Shown here piece by piece: positions 43,470 through 50,900 of a stretch of 58,616 nucleotides of DNA. Under the pieces are notes generated by a model. That model saw only the letters and a list, made by a program, of their open reading frames with translations. It did no database searches and was not told the DNA's origin. Numbering within the stretch: the first letter of the stretch is position 1; every line of letters begins with the position of its first letter. Position numbers and translations under genes: made by a program. Origin of the DNA: JBCDCP01 sp039181495 (lineage in GTDB: Bacteria > Pseudomonadota > Alphaproteobacteria > Rhizobiales > Tepidamorphaceae); assembly GCA_039181495.1 (NCBI GenBank), contig JBCDCP010000002.1, positions 1 to 58,616 on the forward strand, read 5' to 3'.

Positions 43470-44329
43470 GCGTTGAGCACCGCGTTTCTCAATGCGGCGT
43501 CGACCACGGGCTTGACGCCAAACCAACGTTCGAATCCCGGTGCGGCCTGATGCAGCAGCATGCCAAGCCCATCGACAATGCGATTTCCCCGAGCCCGGGC
43601 GCCGGCGAGGAGGTTGGTTTCCAGGGGATTGTAGACAAGATCGTTGACCACCGTTTGCGGGTGTAGCCGATCCAGCGAAAGATCGAGTGTTGCTTGCCCC
43701 GCCATTCCCAGAGACGTCGTGTTCACAAGAATACCGGTTTGGGCCAGAAGCTCGGTGCGATCCTGCCAGGGGGATGACTGAAAGGTTGTGGCTGGGAAGA
43801 GGTCGGCGCAGTGATTGCAGATGGCCTCAGCACGTTCAACGGTTCGGTTGGCAATTGCAATGCGGCCGATTCGGCGCTGCGCAAGCGCGACTGCGACAGC
43901 GCGAGCAGCACCCCCAGCACCGAGGATCAGAGCAGTTGCCTGGGTGCCGGCCTCATCCCAGTTTGGAGCTTGGTCGTCGAGATTAGCGACGAATCCAAAG
44001 CCGTCCGTATTGCCGCCGATGAGCCGGTCATCGTCAAACCAGAGCGTGTTTACTGCACCGATCTGGATGGCCGAGTCGTCCTGTTCATCGACCAACCCGG
44101 CGACGGTCTCTTTGTGCGGCAATGTGACGTTGCCACCGACATATCCGTTCTTGCGCAGATCGGCGATAAATTGCGCGAGGTCGTCCGGCGCTATGTTTAT
44201 CGCTTCATAACGGCCAGAGATTCGATGGCGTGCGAGCCAATGGCTGTGCAGGGCGGGAGAGCGCGAGTGACTGATGGGGTGACCGATCACGAATGCGCGT
44301 TTGAGATCTGCGGCACGGTCGCGGGTCAT
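43466..44329 (-). CDS. aroE: Shikimate dehydrogenase
   Basis: AroE reduces 3-dehydroshikimate to shikimate with NADPH in aromatic amino acid synthesis. The 287-residue product has the substrate loop FVIGHPISHSRSPALHSHWL, the catalytic Lys in NVTLPHKETVAGLVDE, the GGNTDGFGF Asp, the NADP-binding ILGAGGAARAVAVALAQ and, near the end, DGLGMLLHQAAPGFERWFG. It overlaps maf at one end and coaE at the other (ATGA both times), giving a tightly coupled run. Confidence 0.97.
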   Translation of the reverse strand: MTRDRAADLKRAFVIGHPISHSRSPALHSHWLARHRISGRYEAINIAPDDLAQFIADLRKNGYVGGNVTLPHKETVAGLVDEQDDSAIQIGAVNTLWFDDDRLIGGNTDGFGFVANLDDQAPNWDEAGTQATALILGAGGAARAVAVALAQRRIGRIAIANRTVERAEAICNHCADLFPATTFQSSPWQDRTELLAQTGILVNTTSLGMAGQATLDLSLDRLHPQTVVNDLVYNPLETNLLAGARARGNRIVDGLGMLLHQAAPGFERWFGVKPVVDAALRNAVLNA

Positions 44330-44946
44330 GCGCTGTCGATCATTCCTTCTTGTCTCAGCGCATCTAGCAGCGGAAGAAGCGGTAAACCCAGAATGGTGAA
44401 GTAGTCGCCCCGGATTTCCTTGAAGAGATGCGCGCCGAGGCCTTCGAGCTGGTAGCAGCCAACGCTTTGCAGAGCGGCGTCGCCGCAGGCGGAGAGATAG
44501 CGTCCGACGAACCCGGGACTGAGATCGCGCATTGTCAGATCGGCAGTATCAACCGTTTCCCAGATCACCTGGCCGTCACGAACGAGCGCGGCCGCAGAAT
44601 GGAGGTGATGGGTCTTCCCGGAATAGGACAAGAGCCGTCGCCGGGCTGCATCCATATCTTTCGGTTTTTGATGAATCTCGCTTGCAAAAGATAACGTCTG
44701 ATCGGCTCCCAACACCAGCCGGCCGGCATTGGATTGGGACATGTGAAGGGCCTTTGCTGACGCGAGGATTTGGGCGGCATCTTCCGGCGTGACGGAATCA
44801 TCATCCAGTGCCATGGCTTTCAGCATCGATGCTTCGTCCAGATCTGCCGGTGCGGTCTCAATCATGAGGCCAGCGTTCTCAAGTAGCTGAGCCCGGATAC
44901 GACTTCGGGACGCGACGAGAAGCGGCGGTTCATCGGGTTTATGCAT
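44326..44946 (-). CDS. maf: Maf family nucleotide pyrophosphatase
   Basis: Maf proteins hydrolyse non-canonical or unwanted nucleoside triphosphates (dTTP, UTP, m7GTP or CTP depending on subgroup). The product is 206 residues from the ATG at 44946. The substrate motif is PLLVASRSRIRAQLLENAG, followed by AMALDDDSVTPEDAAQ, VLGADQTLSF with the catalytic Asp, and the C-terminal GDYFTILGLPLLPLLDAL. The ATG at 44946 overlaps ppsR by 8 nt; an upstream ATG at 44973 would overlap it more. The subgroup specificity cannot be assigned by eye. Confidence 0.93.
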   Translation of the reverse strand: MHKPDEPPLLVASRSRIRAQLLENAGLMIETAPADLDEASMLKAMALDDDSVTPEDAAQILASAKALHMSQSNAGRLVLGADQTLSFASEIHQKPKDMDAARRRLLSYSGKTHHLHSAAALVRDGQVIWETVDTADLTMRDLSPGFVGRYLSACGDAALQSVGCYQLEGLGAHLFKEIRGDYFTILGLPLLPLLDALRQEGMIDSA

Positions 44947-45790
44947 TGGCCGATTCGGATATTTGACGTTCATGCAGCAATGCGATTACCGCGGCTGCGG
45001 TTTCTTCGATCGAGCGTCGCGTCACGTCGATGGTAGGCCAGCCCTTTCGCGCGCAAAGCCTGCGCGCGTTGGCAATTTCAGCGGCTACTGCCTCGCGATC
45101 AACATAGGTTGCGTCATTGGTGTCGGCGTTCAGCGCAAGAAGCCTGTTCTGCCTGATCTGAACGATACGTTCCGGGCTGGCGACAAGGCCGACCACCAGC
45201 GGCTTGCGAACAGTTTCGAGTTCGGCAGGCAAAGGGACGTCTGGCACCAGCGGGATATTTGCAGCGCGAACGCCACGATTGGCCAGATAGATACAGGTCG
45301 GGGTTTTTGAGGTCCGGCTTACGCCGAGCAGGATGACGTCGGCGCTCTCCAGATCGGGCCCGATCTGGCCATCGTCATGGGTGAGCGCGAAGTTCAGCGC
45401 ATCAATGCGGGCAAAGTACTCCTTGTCGAGAACGTGCTGCCCGGCAATGCGGGGTGTCTTTTCCGTGCCGAGATATGACTGGAAGACCTGGAGGACGGGA
45501 TCGAGAATTGAAACGCAAGGAATGGACAGTGCTTTGCATCGGCTATCCAGGCGCTCGGATAACTCGCCGTTCACCAGAGTGAAGAGCACGATCCCCGGGG
45601 CTGACTCAACTTCGGAAAAGACTCGGTCGAGCTGCTTGTGGGAACGGACCAGGGGATAGACATGTTCGATGGCCCTAGTCTGGGCGTATTGCGCAGCTGC
45701 GGCTCTGGCAACCGTCATCAGGGTCTCACCGGTTGAGTCGGAGACCATGTGGAGGTGGAAGTAGTTCGGACGCGTGGGTTCTGTACTCAT
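44939..45790 (-). CDS. Pyruvate, phosphate/water dikinase regulatory protein (PPSR/PDRP, DUF299)
   Basis: This family has bifunctional Thr kinase/phosphorylase enzymes that switch pyruvate phosphate dikinase or PEP synthase off and on using ADP and phosphate. The product is 283 residues from the ATG at 45790. It has FHLHMVSDSTGETLMTVARA at the start, a P-loop-like GVSRTSKTPTCIYLANRG mid-protein, and SIEETAAAVIALL at the end. In Caulobacter and Rickettsia a gene of this position, paired with hemE, borders the chromosomal origin. Here the 480-bp candidate oriC lies directly upstream. Which dikinase it regulates is not visible in this window. Confidence 0.9.
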   Translation of the reverse strand: MSTEPTRPNYFHLHMVSDSTGETLMTVARAAAAQYAQTRAIEHVYPLVRSHKQLDRVFSEVESAPGIVLFTLVNGELSERLDSRCKALSIPCVSILDPVLQVFQSYLGTEKTPRIAGQHVLDKEYFARIDALNFALTHDDGQIGPDLESADVILLGVSRTSKTPTCIYLANRGVRAANIPLVPDVPLPAELETVRKPLVVGLVASPERIVQIRQNRLLALNADTNDATYVDREAVAAEIANARRLCARKGWPTIDVTRRSIEETAAAVIALLHERQISESANA

Positions 45791-45978
45791 GGCGTTCAGC
45801 GCGTTTTGCGGCGCCCGGATATAGCGCAACTGTGAAGGTGCTTGCGACAGCGGGAGCCCTAATGCCGTTGTGGAGTATTGTCCATCTGTGGGGATGATTG
45901 GGCCTGCGACAAGATTGTTCCTGAAGAGCGCCAATTCATCCTCAGTTAAGAGCTCAGTCCGCTCTTGTTTCGGTGCTT

Positions 45979-46132
45979 TGTGAATGTTGGGGAGAATGGA
46001 AATCTCTGGCTTGATAGGCCGAACCGTGCGCTTGCGTCGGTATTGGTTAACAGATGGTTAATTGGTGGCTCGGGGCAATTGTGCAGAGTCCATTACAGGG
46101 TGTGGATGCATGTGAATTTGGGGAGAATCGAA
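45979..46132 (+). repeat. Imperfect direct repeat TGTGAAT-N1-2-TGGGGAGAAT-N-GAA in oriC candidate
   Basis: The copies are 45979-46001 (TGTGAATGT, then TGGGGAGAATGGAA) and 46111-46132 (TGTGAATT, then TGGGGAGAATCGAA). They share 20 positions, are 132 bp apart in the same orientation and flank the CtrA box. Each combines a degenerate DnaA-box-like half with a TGGGGA core. Confidence 0.65.
46047..46061 (+). promoter_or_regulatory. CtrA-binding site (TTAA-N7-TTAA)
   Basis: TTAACAGATGGTTAA is an exact match to the alphaproteobacterial cell-cycle regulator CtrA consensus, within a larger GGTTAA-N5-GGTTAA direct repeat. Its position inside the ppsR-hemE interval mirrors the CtrA sites of the Caulobacter origin. 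Confidence 0.65.
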
Positions 46133-46192
46133 GGACAATCAGTTTCCCCATGATTCGACCACAAGAGACTCAAGAATCAAGAATCTAGATTC
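46086..46192. promoter_or_regulatory. Cluster of seven GANTC (CcrM) methylation sites
   Basis: GANTC occurs at 46086, 46125, 46152, 46167, 46174, 46181 and 46188. Random expectation is about one per 256 bp. The rest of the ppsR-hemE interval has none. The last two sites form the palindrome GAATCTAGATTC. Confidence 0.7.
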
Positions 46193-46270
46193 CGTATTTT
46201 CTTCTATTGGTGTTTGTGAATTGGCGTGCAAGGTGTCCGCATGGAGTGATGCTTTGATGGGTTATTGCGC

Positions 46271-47299
46271 GTGACAAGTCGCCGTATGATTGAGGTTCTG
46301 GATGGGAAGGCCGGCGGGCCGTTGCCGGTATGGATGATGCGGCAGGCAGGTCGCTATCTTCCGGAGTACCGCGAGACCCGGAAGAAGGCGAAAGGCTTTC
46401 TCGATCTTTGCTACACGCCGGACTTGGCGGTTGAGGTGACGCTTCAGCCGATCCGACGGTTTGGTTTCGATGCATCCATTCTCTTCTCAGACATTCTGGT
46501 GATCCCCGACGCAATGGGACATGGTGTTCGGTTCGTCGAGGGTACGGGCCCGGTCCTCGATGTCTTGGATGATCCGTCCAAAGTGTCTGAGTTGAGAACA
46601 GACGTTATGGAGCATCTCGCTCCGGTGATTGAAACGGTGTCGCGATTACGGGCCGAACTACCCGAAGAAACGACGCTGATTGGCTTCTGTGGAGCGCCTT
46701 GGACAGTGGCCACTTACATGATTGCCGGACGCGGAACGCCGGACCAGGCACCTGCCAGACGCTTCGCTTACCGTCACCCCGTGGCGTTGGGCCGGCTGCT
46801 GCATAAACTGGTCGACGCGTCGGTCGACTATCTGGTTGCGCAATTGCGAGCCGGCGCAGACTGCGTTCAGATTTTTGACACTTGGGGTGGCAATCTGCCG
46901 GACGATCTCTTTGAGCGGGCCGTGGTCAGCCCGACACAGGCGATCGTGCGGAAGGTTCGGGAACAGATACCGGATGCGCGGATCATCGGATTTCCGCGAG
47001 GTGCCGGGCCGCGGTACCCGGGATACATAGCCGAGACAGGGGTCAATGCGGTGGGAGTGGATTGGACGATGCCGCTTCGATTCGCCCGGGAAACAGTTCA
47101 GGCAAAAGCGGTGGTACAGGGAAATCTGGATCCGCAAGTGTTGGTTGCCGGCGGTGATTCACTCGATCGTTGTGTTGACGCTATCCTGGCAGAGCTCAGT
47201 GACGGCCAGTTTATTTTCAATCTCGGCCATGGAATCGTACCCGAAACGCCAATAGCGCATGTCGAACAGATGCTGGGGCGGGTGCGAGATTTCCGCTGA
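46271..47299 (+). CDS. hemE: Uroporphyrinogen decarboxylase
   Basis: HemE decarboxylates the four acetate side chains of uroporphyrinogen III to give coproporphyrinogen III. It has PVWMMRQAGRYLPEYRETRKK (invariant Arg residues), ILFSDILVIPDAMGHGVRF, LIGFCGAPWTVATYMI with GRGT loop, DTWGG and NLGHGIVPETP near the end. The start is unclear: GTG at 46271 gives a family-like N-terminus VTSRRMIEVLDG; a TTG at 46265 and an ATG at 46286 are alternatives. There is no strong ribosome binding site. It borders the candidate oriC and is followed by hemJ. Confidence 0.96.
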   Translation: MTSRRMIEVLDGKAGGPLPVWMMRQAGRYLPEYRETRKKAKGFLDLCYTPDLAVEVTLQPIRRFGFDASILFSDILVIPDAMGHGVRFVEGTGPVLDVLDDPSKVSELRTDVMEHLAPVIETVSRLRAELPEETTLIGFCGAPWTVATYMIAGRGTPDQAPARRFAYRHPVALGRLLHKLVDASVDYLVAQLRAGADCVQIFDTWGGNLPDDLFERAVVSPTQAIVRKVREQIPDARIIGFPRGAGPRYPGYIAETGVNAVGVDWTMPLRFARETVQAKAVVQGNLDPQVLVAGGDSLDRCVDAILAELSDGQFIFNLGHGIVPETPIAHVEQMLGRVRDFR

Positions 47300-47360
47300 T
47301 ATTGATGCCTCGGAACAGGCAGAAGCGCATCGGTATTTGGCTGATTGAATCGGATGCGAC

Positions 47361-47789
47361 ATGTATGAGTGGCTGAAGGCCGGACATGTTTTGTCTATCA
47401 TCGCGTGGATGGCGGCGATGCTCTATCTGCCTCGGTTGTTTGTTTATCACGCAGGCGTCGAAGCTGGCTCTGAAAGCTCTGAGACGTTCAAGGTGATGGA
47501 GCGACGGCTCTACAAGGCAATCATGACGCCGGCGATGTTATCGAGTTGGGTCTTTGGCCTGGCGATGATTCTTTACGCCGGTCTTTTGACGACCGGTTCA
47601 TACTGGCTGCATATGAAGTTGGTGATTGTGCTGGCGATGACTGGCTTTCATGGTTTTTGTGCGCGCTGGCTTCGAGCGTTTGCCGAAGATCGGAATGCAC
47701 ATTCGGGGCGCTTCTTCAGGTTCATGAACGAAGTGCCGACGCTGATGATGATCATTGTCGTCGTATTGGTCATCGTTCAGCCATTTTGA
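47361..47789 (+). CDS. hemJ: Protoporphyrinogen IX oxidase HemJ
   Basis: HemJ is an integral membrane, heme-binding protein that oxidises protoporphyrinogen IX to protoporphyrin IX in bacteria lacking HemG or HemY. The 142-residue product has four predicted helices. The conserved His and Arg/Lys positions are in WLKAGHVLSIIAWMAAMLYLPRLFVYH, MERRLYKAIMTPAM, YWLHMKLVIVLAMTGFHG and RFMNEVPTLMMIIVVVLVIV. The hemE-hemJ-rho order is conserved in alphaproteobacteria. It is 61 bp after hemE. Confidence 0.93.
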   Translation: MYEWLKAGHVLSIIAWMAAMLYLPRLFVYHAGVEAGSESSETFKVMERRLYKAIMTPAMLSSWVFGLAMILYAGLLTTGSYWLHMKLVIVLAMTGFHGFCARWLRAFAEDRNAHSGRFFRFMNEVPTLMMIIVVVLVIVQPF

Positions 47790-47796
47790 TGCCGCA

Positions 47797-47851
47797 AAGC
47801 TCCCGTTCACTTCTCTTGCATCGCCTGGGGAGGCGAAGTATAGCGGAGCTT
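47797..47851 (+). ncRNA. Nested hairpin in the rho leader
   Basis: An outer stem AAGCTCC (47797-47803)/GGAGCTT (47845-47851) encloses an inner perfect stem-loop TCGCCT-GGGG-AGGCGA (47821-47836). It lies just after the hemJ stop in the 259-nt leader of rho. No T-run follows. It could be the hemJ transcript end or part of rho autoregulation; both are inference. Confidence 0.4.
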
Positions 47852-48048
47852 CCCGCCAAACGAGGATGCGCGCCAAACGCAGCGCTGTCCCGATATTTCC
47901 GGCATGTACCTCTGCGGCGCAGCTGGCTTTTTCGAAGCCGGAAGCTAATCGCGAAGCTGTAGTCCCTGCCGGAAAGACCTCCAGTCCTACTATCCCGTTC
48001 TGTCGCCCTCAATCCCACCCGACAGAAGGCCCATTCGGAGCTAGCCCC

Positions 48049-49314
48049 ATGGCTGAAATGAAACTTCAGGAGCTGAAGCAGAAAACGCCTCCCGAGCTTT
48101 TGGCATTTGCCGAAGAGCAGGATGTCGAGAATGCGAGTGCGATGCGCAAACAGGAACTGCTGTTTGCCATTCTGAAGAAGCTTGCCGAGAACGATGTCAA
48201 CATCATTGGCGAGGGCGTTGTTGAGGTTCTGCAGGATGGTTTTGGTTTTCTGCGATCACCTGAAGCGAACTATTTGCCAGGTCCGGACGACATCTACGTG
48301 TCGCCCAGTCAGATCCGCCGGTTCTCACTGCGGACGGGGGACACGGTAGAAGGCGAGATTCGTAGCCCGAAAGAAGGCGAGCGCTATTTCGCATTGCTGA
48401 AGGTCAATGCGATCAATTTTGAAGAGCCGGAGAAGGCTCGGCACAAGATTAACTTCGACAATCTGACGCCGCTTTATCCGGACAGCGCGTTTCGGATGGA
48501 GCTTGGCGATCCGACGAGCAAGGATTACTCGGCGCGGGTGATCGATTTGGTGGCGCCTCTGGGCAAGGGCCAGCGTGGCTTGATCGTGGCTCCGCCGCGG
48601 ACCGGCAAGACGGTCCTGCTACAGAACATCGCCCATTCGATCACCACGAATCACCCGGAATGCTATCTCATCGTGTTGCTTATCGATGAGCGGCCGGAAG
48701 AGGTTACGGATATGCAGCGCTCGGTGCGCGGCGAAGTGATCTCCTCGACGTTCGATGAACCACCGGGCCGCCATGTCCAGGTGGCGGAAATGGTAATCGA
48801 GAAAGCGAAGCGGCTGGTTGAGCACGGTCGCGATGTGGTTATCCTTCTGGATTCGATCACTCGGCTCGGGCGGGCTTACAACACGGTGGTTCCATCTTCT
48901 GGCAAGGTGCTGACCGGTGGTGTGGATGCGAACGCGTTGCAACGGCCGAAGCGGTTCTTTGGTGCTGCGAGGAACATTGAAGAAGGCGGATCTCTGACGA
49001 TCATTGCGACGGCTCTGGTCGATACGGGCAGCCGGATGGACGAGGTCATCTTCGAGGAGTTCAAGGGCACAGGTAACTCGGAGATCGTGCTTGACCGGAA
49101 AGTCTCGGACAAACGAGTGTTTCCGGCCATCGACATCCAGCGTTCAGGGACTCGGAAGGAAGAGCTTCTCGTGTCGCCTGATGATCTCAAGAAGATGTAT
49201 GTCCTGCGCCGGATCCTCACGCCGATGGGGACGGTGGACGCCGTTGAGTTCCTGGTCGATAAATTGCGCCAGACGAAGTCGAACGAAGAGTTCTTCGAGT
49301 CGATGAATACCTGA
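48049..49314 (+). CDS. rho: Transcription termination factor Rho
   Basis: Rho is the hexameric RNA helicase that terminates untranslated transcripts. The product is 421 residues from the ATG at 48049. It has the N-terminal Rho domain (MKLQELKQKTPPELLAFAEE), the RNA-binding cold-shock-like domain (EVLQDGFGFLRSPEANYLPGPDDIYVSPSQIRRF), Walker A LIVAPPRTGKTVLLQNIA, Walker B VVILLDSITRLGRAYN, the Q-loop and the R-loop SGKVLTGGVD. GGAG is upstream of the ATG. The frame is open for 98 more codons upstream, but that sequence has no Rho similarity and contains the leader hairpin. Confidence 0.98.
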   Translation: MAEMKLQELKQKTPPELLAFAEEQDVENASAMRKQELLFAILKKLAENDVNIIGEGVVEVLQDGFGFLRSPEANYLPGPDDIYVSPSQIRRFSLRTGDTVEGEIRSPKEGERYFALLKVNAINFEEPEKARHKINFDNLTPLYPDSAFRMELGDPTSKDYSARVIDLVAPLGKGQRGLIVAPPRTGKTVLLQNIAHSITTNHPECYLIVLLIDERPEEVTDMQRSVRGEVISSTFDEPPGRHVQVAEMVIEKAKRLVEHGRDVVILLDSITRLGRAYNTVVPSSGKVLTGGVDANALQRPKRFFGAARNIEEGGSLTIIATALVDTGSRMDEVIFEEFKGTGNSEIVLDRKVSDKRVFPAIDIQRSGTRKEELLVSPDDLKKMYVLRRILTPMGTVDAVEFLVDKLRQTKSNEEFFESMNT

Positions 49315-49351
49315 CACCCGCGCCATTGCCGGGAACGATTCGGGCCCGGAA

Positions 49352-50695
49352 ATGTCAAATCTCGACACCATCTTCGCATTGTCGACGGGTACCGGCCGCT
49401 CCGGTGTTGCCGTCATCCGCATTTCCGGGCCGGCAAGCCGGACCGTGATTGAAAGCCTGGCCGGTCCAGCGCCCGAGCCAAGGCGGGCGACACTGCGGTC
49501 GATTCGGGATCAGGATGGTCTTCTGATCGACCGCGGTCTGGTTCTTTGGTTCCCCGGTCCGGACAGTTTCACGGGCGAGGATTGTGCCGAGTTGCAAGTA
49601 CATGGCAGCTCGGCCGTGATTGCCGACATCCTCAGAGCGGTAGGCCAGTGCCCTGGGTGCAGGCCTGCAGAAGCAGGTGCCTTTGCGCGTCGTGCCTTTG
49701 AGAACGGTAAGCTGGACCTAACTGCAGTCGAAGGACTCGCTGATCTGATAGAGGCGGAGACGACGGCGCAACGGCGCGCGGCATTGCGCCAGGCCGACGG
49801 AGAATTGCAGCGTTTGTTCGATAATTGGCGCTCGCAGCTTTTACAGGCGATGGCCCTGGTTGAGGCTGCGATTGACTTCAGTGATGAAGGGGATGTGGCA
49901 GTAGGGGTGATGGCACAGGCTTTGCCGATCGTCGACAAGCTCCAGAGTGAGATTTCTGACCATCTCATCGAGACGGACCGGGCGCGTGGGCTTCGTGAAG
50001 GGCTGACGTTGTGTCTGGCAGGCCCGCCCAATGTGGGCAAATCGAGTTTGATGAACTGGTTGACGCAGCGCGACGTGGCCATTGTCGATCCCACACCGGG
50101 CACGACCAGGGACCGTCTTGAGAGCCGGATCGAGATCGAGGGTGTTCCGGTGACACTGTTGGACACTGCCGGTTTGCGCGCTGAGCCGGCCTCGCCGATC
50201 GAGGCAAGTGGGATCGAAAGGGCTCGAGCCGCACGGGATGCCGCGGATATTGTTCTTTGGCTTGAGAGTTCAGATACGTGCCTGCAGGGTTCTGGGCCGG
50301 GCGCGAGATTCGATTCGCAACCTCAATGGATTCGAATTCGGAACAAAGTGGATCTGGATGACGAGGAGCAATGTGAACTTGCTGATTCTGATGCACTTTC
50401 CATATCGGTAACCCGTGAGATTGGACTCGATTCGCTTATGGATCGAATCCGCTGCGCGGTGTCGGAGCTAGCGGGACTCACGGAGCAACCGATCGCGAGC
50501 AGGCTTCGCCACAGCGCTATTCTCACCGATGTTCTTTCTACGTTGAAGGCAATTGCCAGTGTCAGGAAAGACGAGCCGGAGTTGGTCGGGGAGCATTTGC
50601 GGCAGGCAGCAAACGGTGTTGGGCAGCTGACCGGGCGTGTGGATGTCGAAGAGGTCCTGGGATCGATATTCTCTGAGTTTTGCATCGGGAAATGA
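49352..50695 (+). CDS. mnmE: tRNA uridine-5-carboxymethylaminomethyl modification GTPase MnmE
   Basis: With MnmG, MnmE modifies the wobble uridine (cmnm5U34) of several tRNAs. The 447-residue product has the formyl-THF-binding N-domain (DTIFALSTGTGRSGVAVIRISG; ELQVHGS). A helical domain follows, with an inserted G domain: G1 GPPNVGKSSL, G2 PGTTRD, G3 DTAG, G4-like RNKVDLDD. The C-terminal Cys motif is CIGK, the last four residues. mnmE-mnmG-rsmG-parA-parB is the classic origin-proximal order. A parS site lies 26 nt after the stop. Confidence 0.97.
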   Translation: MSNLDTIFALSTGTGRSGVAVIRISGPASRTVIESLAGPAPEPRRATLRSIRDQDGLLIDRGLVLWFPGPDSFTGEDCAELQVHGSSAVIADILRAVGQCPGCRPAEAGAFARRAFENGKLDLTAVEGLADLIEAETTAQRRAALRQADGELQRLFDNWRSQLLQAMALVEAAIDFSDEGDVAVGVMAQALPIVDKLQSEISDHLIETDRARGLREGLTLCLAGPPNVGKSSLMNWLTQRDVAIVDPTPGTTRDRLESRIEIEGVPVTLLDTAGLRAEPASPIEASGIERARAARDAADIVLWLESSDTCLQGSGPGARFDSQPQWIRIRNKVDLDDEEQCELADSDALSISVTREIGLDSLMDRIRCAVSELAGLTEQPIASRLRHSAILTDVLSTLKAIASVRKDEPELVGEHLRQAANGVGQLTGRVDVEEVLGSIFSEFCIGK

Positions 50696-50720
50696 TCGCG
50701 GGTTCGCATGAATTCGGGGG

Positions 50721-50736
50721 TGTTTCACGTGAAACG
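50721..50736. other. parS: parS centromere site, mnmE-mnmG spacer
   Basis: TGTTTCACGTGAAACG contains the perfect palindrome GTTTCACGTGAAAC, the bacterial parS consensus bound by ParB. It lies in the mnmE-mnmG spacer, 3.8 kb before parB. Confidence 0.9.
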
Positions 50737-50900
50737 TAGTCCCATTCGTCGTGGGGCTACGACTAGCGGAGAGCTGGCTTGACCGCGAAGCTGCCCCACG
50801 CATATCAAGGTGCAGATATCGGTACTCCCATTGAATTGGCGTGTTTTCTGCGCCCTGCTTGTGAGCGCAAGCGTTTGGACGGATTGGCCGGGTAGTGGAA

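Larger units (their letters stand above)
45791..46270. other. oriC: Candidate chromosomal replication origin (oriC)
   Basis: This is the longest gene-free interval in the window, flanked by divergent ppsR and hemE, the conserved borders of the Caulobacter/Rickettsia origins. It contains a perfect CtrA box (46047-46061) and seven GANTC methylation sites (46086-46192). TGGGGA/TCCCCA motifs are at 45889, 45988, 46119 and 46145. Degenerate DnaA-box-like TGTG 9-mers are at 45831, 45869, 45887, 45979, 46101, 46111 and 46215; the best, TGTGGATGC, matches 7 of 9. A 22-23-bp direct repeat is present. The AT-rich hemE-proximal part (about 46161-46225), with the palindrome GAATCTAGATTC, could be the unwinding element. 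There is no perfect TTATCCACA. Confidence 0.7.

Noticed and set aside
47755..48048. N-terminal extension of Rho by 98 codons
   Set aside because: The frame is open, but it overlaps the hemJ end, contains the leader hairpin and has no Rho-like sequence; the Rho domain starts at the ATG at 48049.
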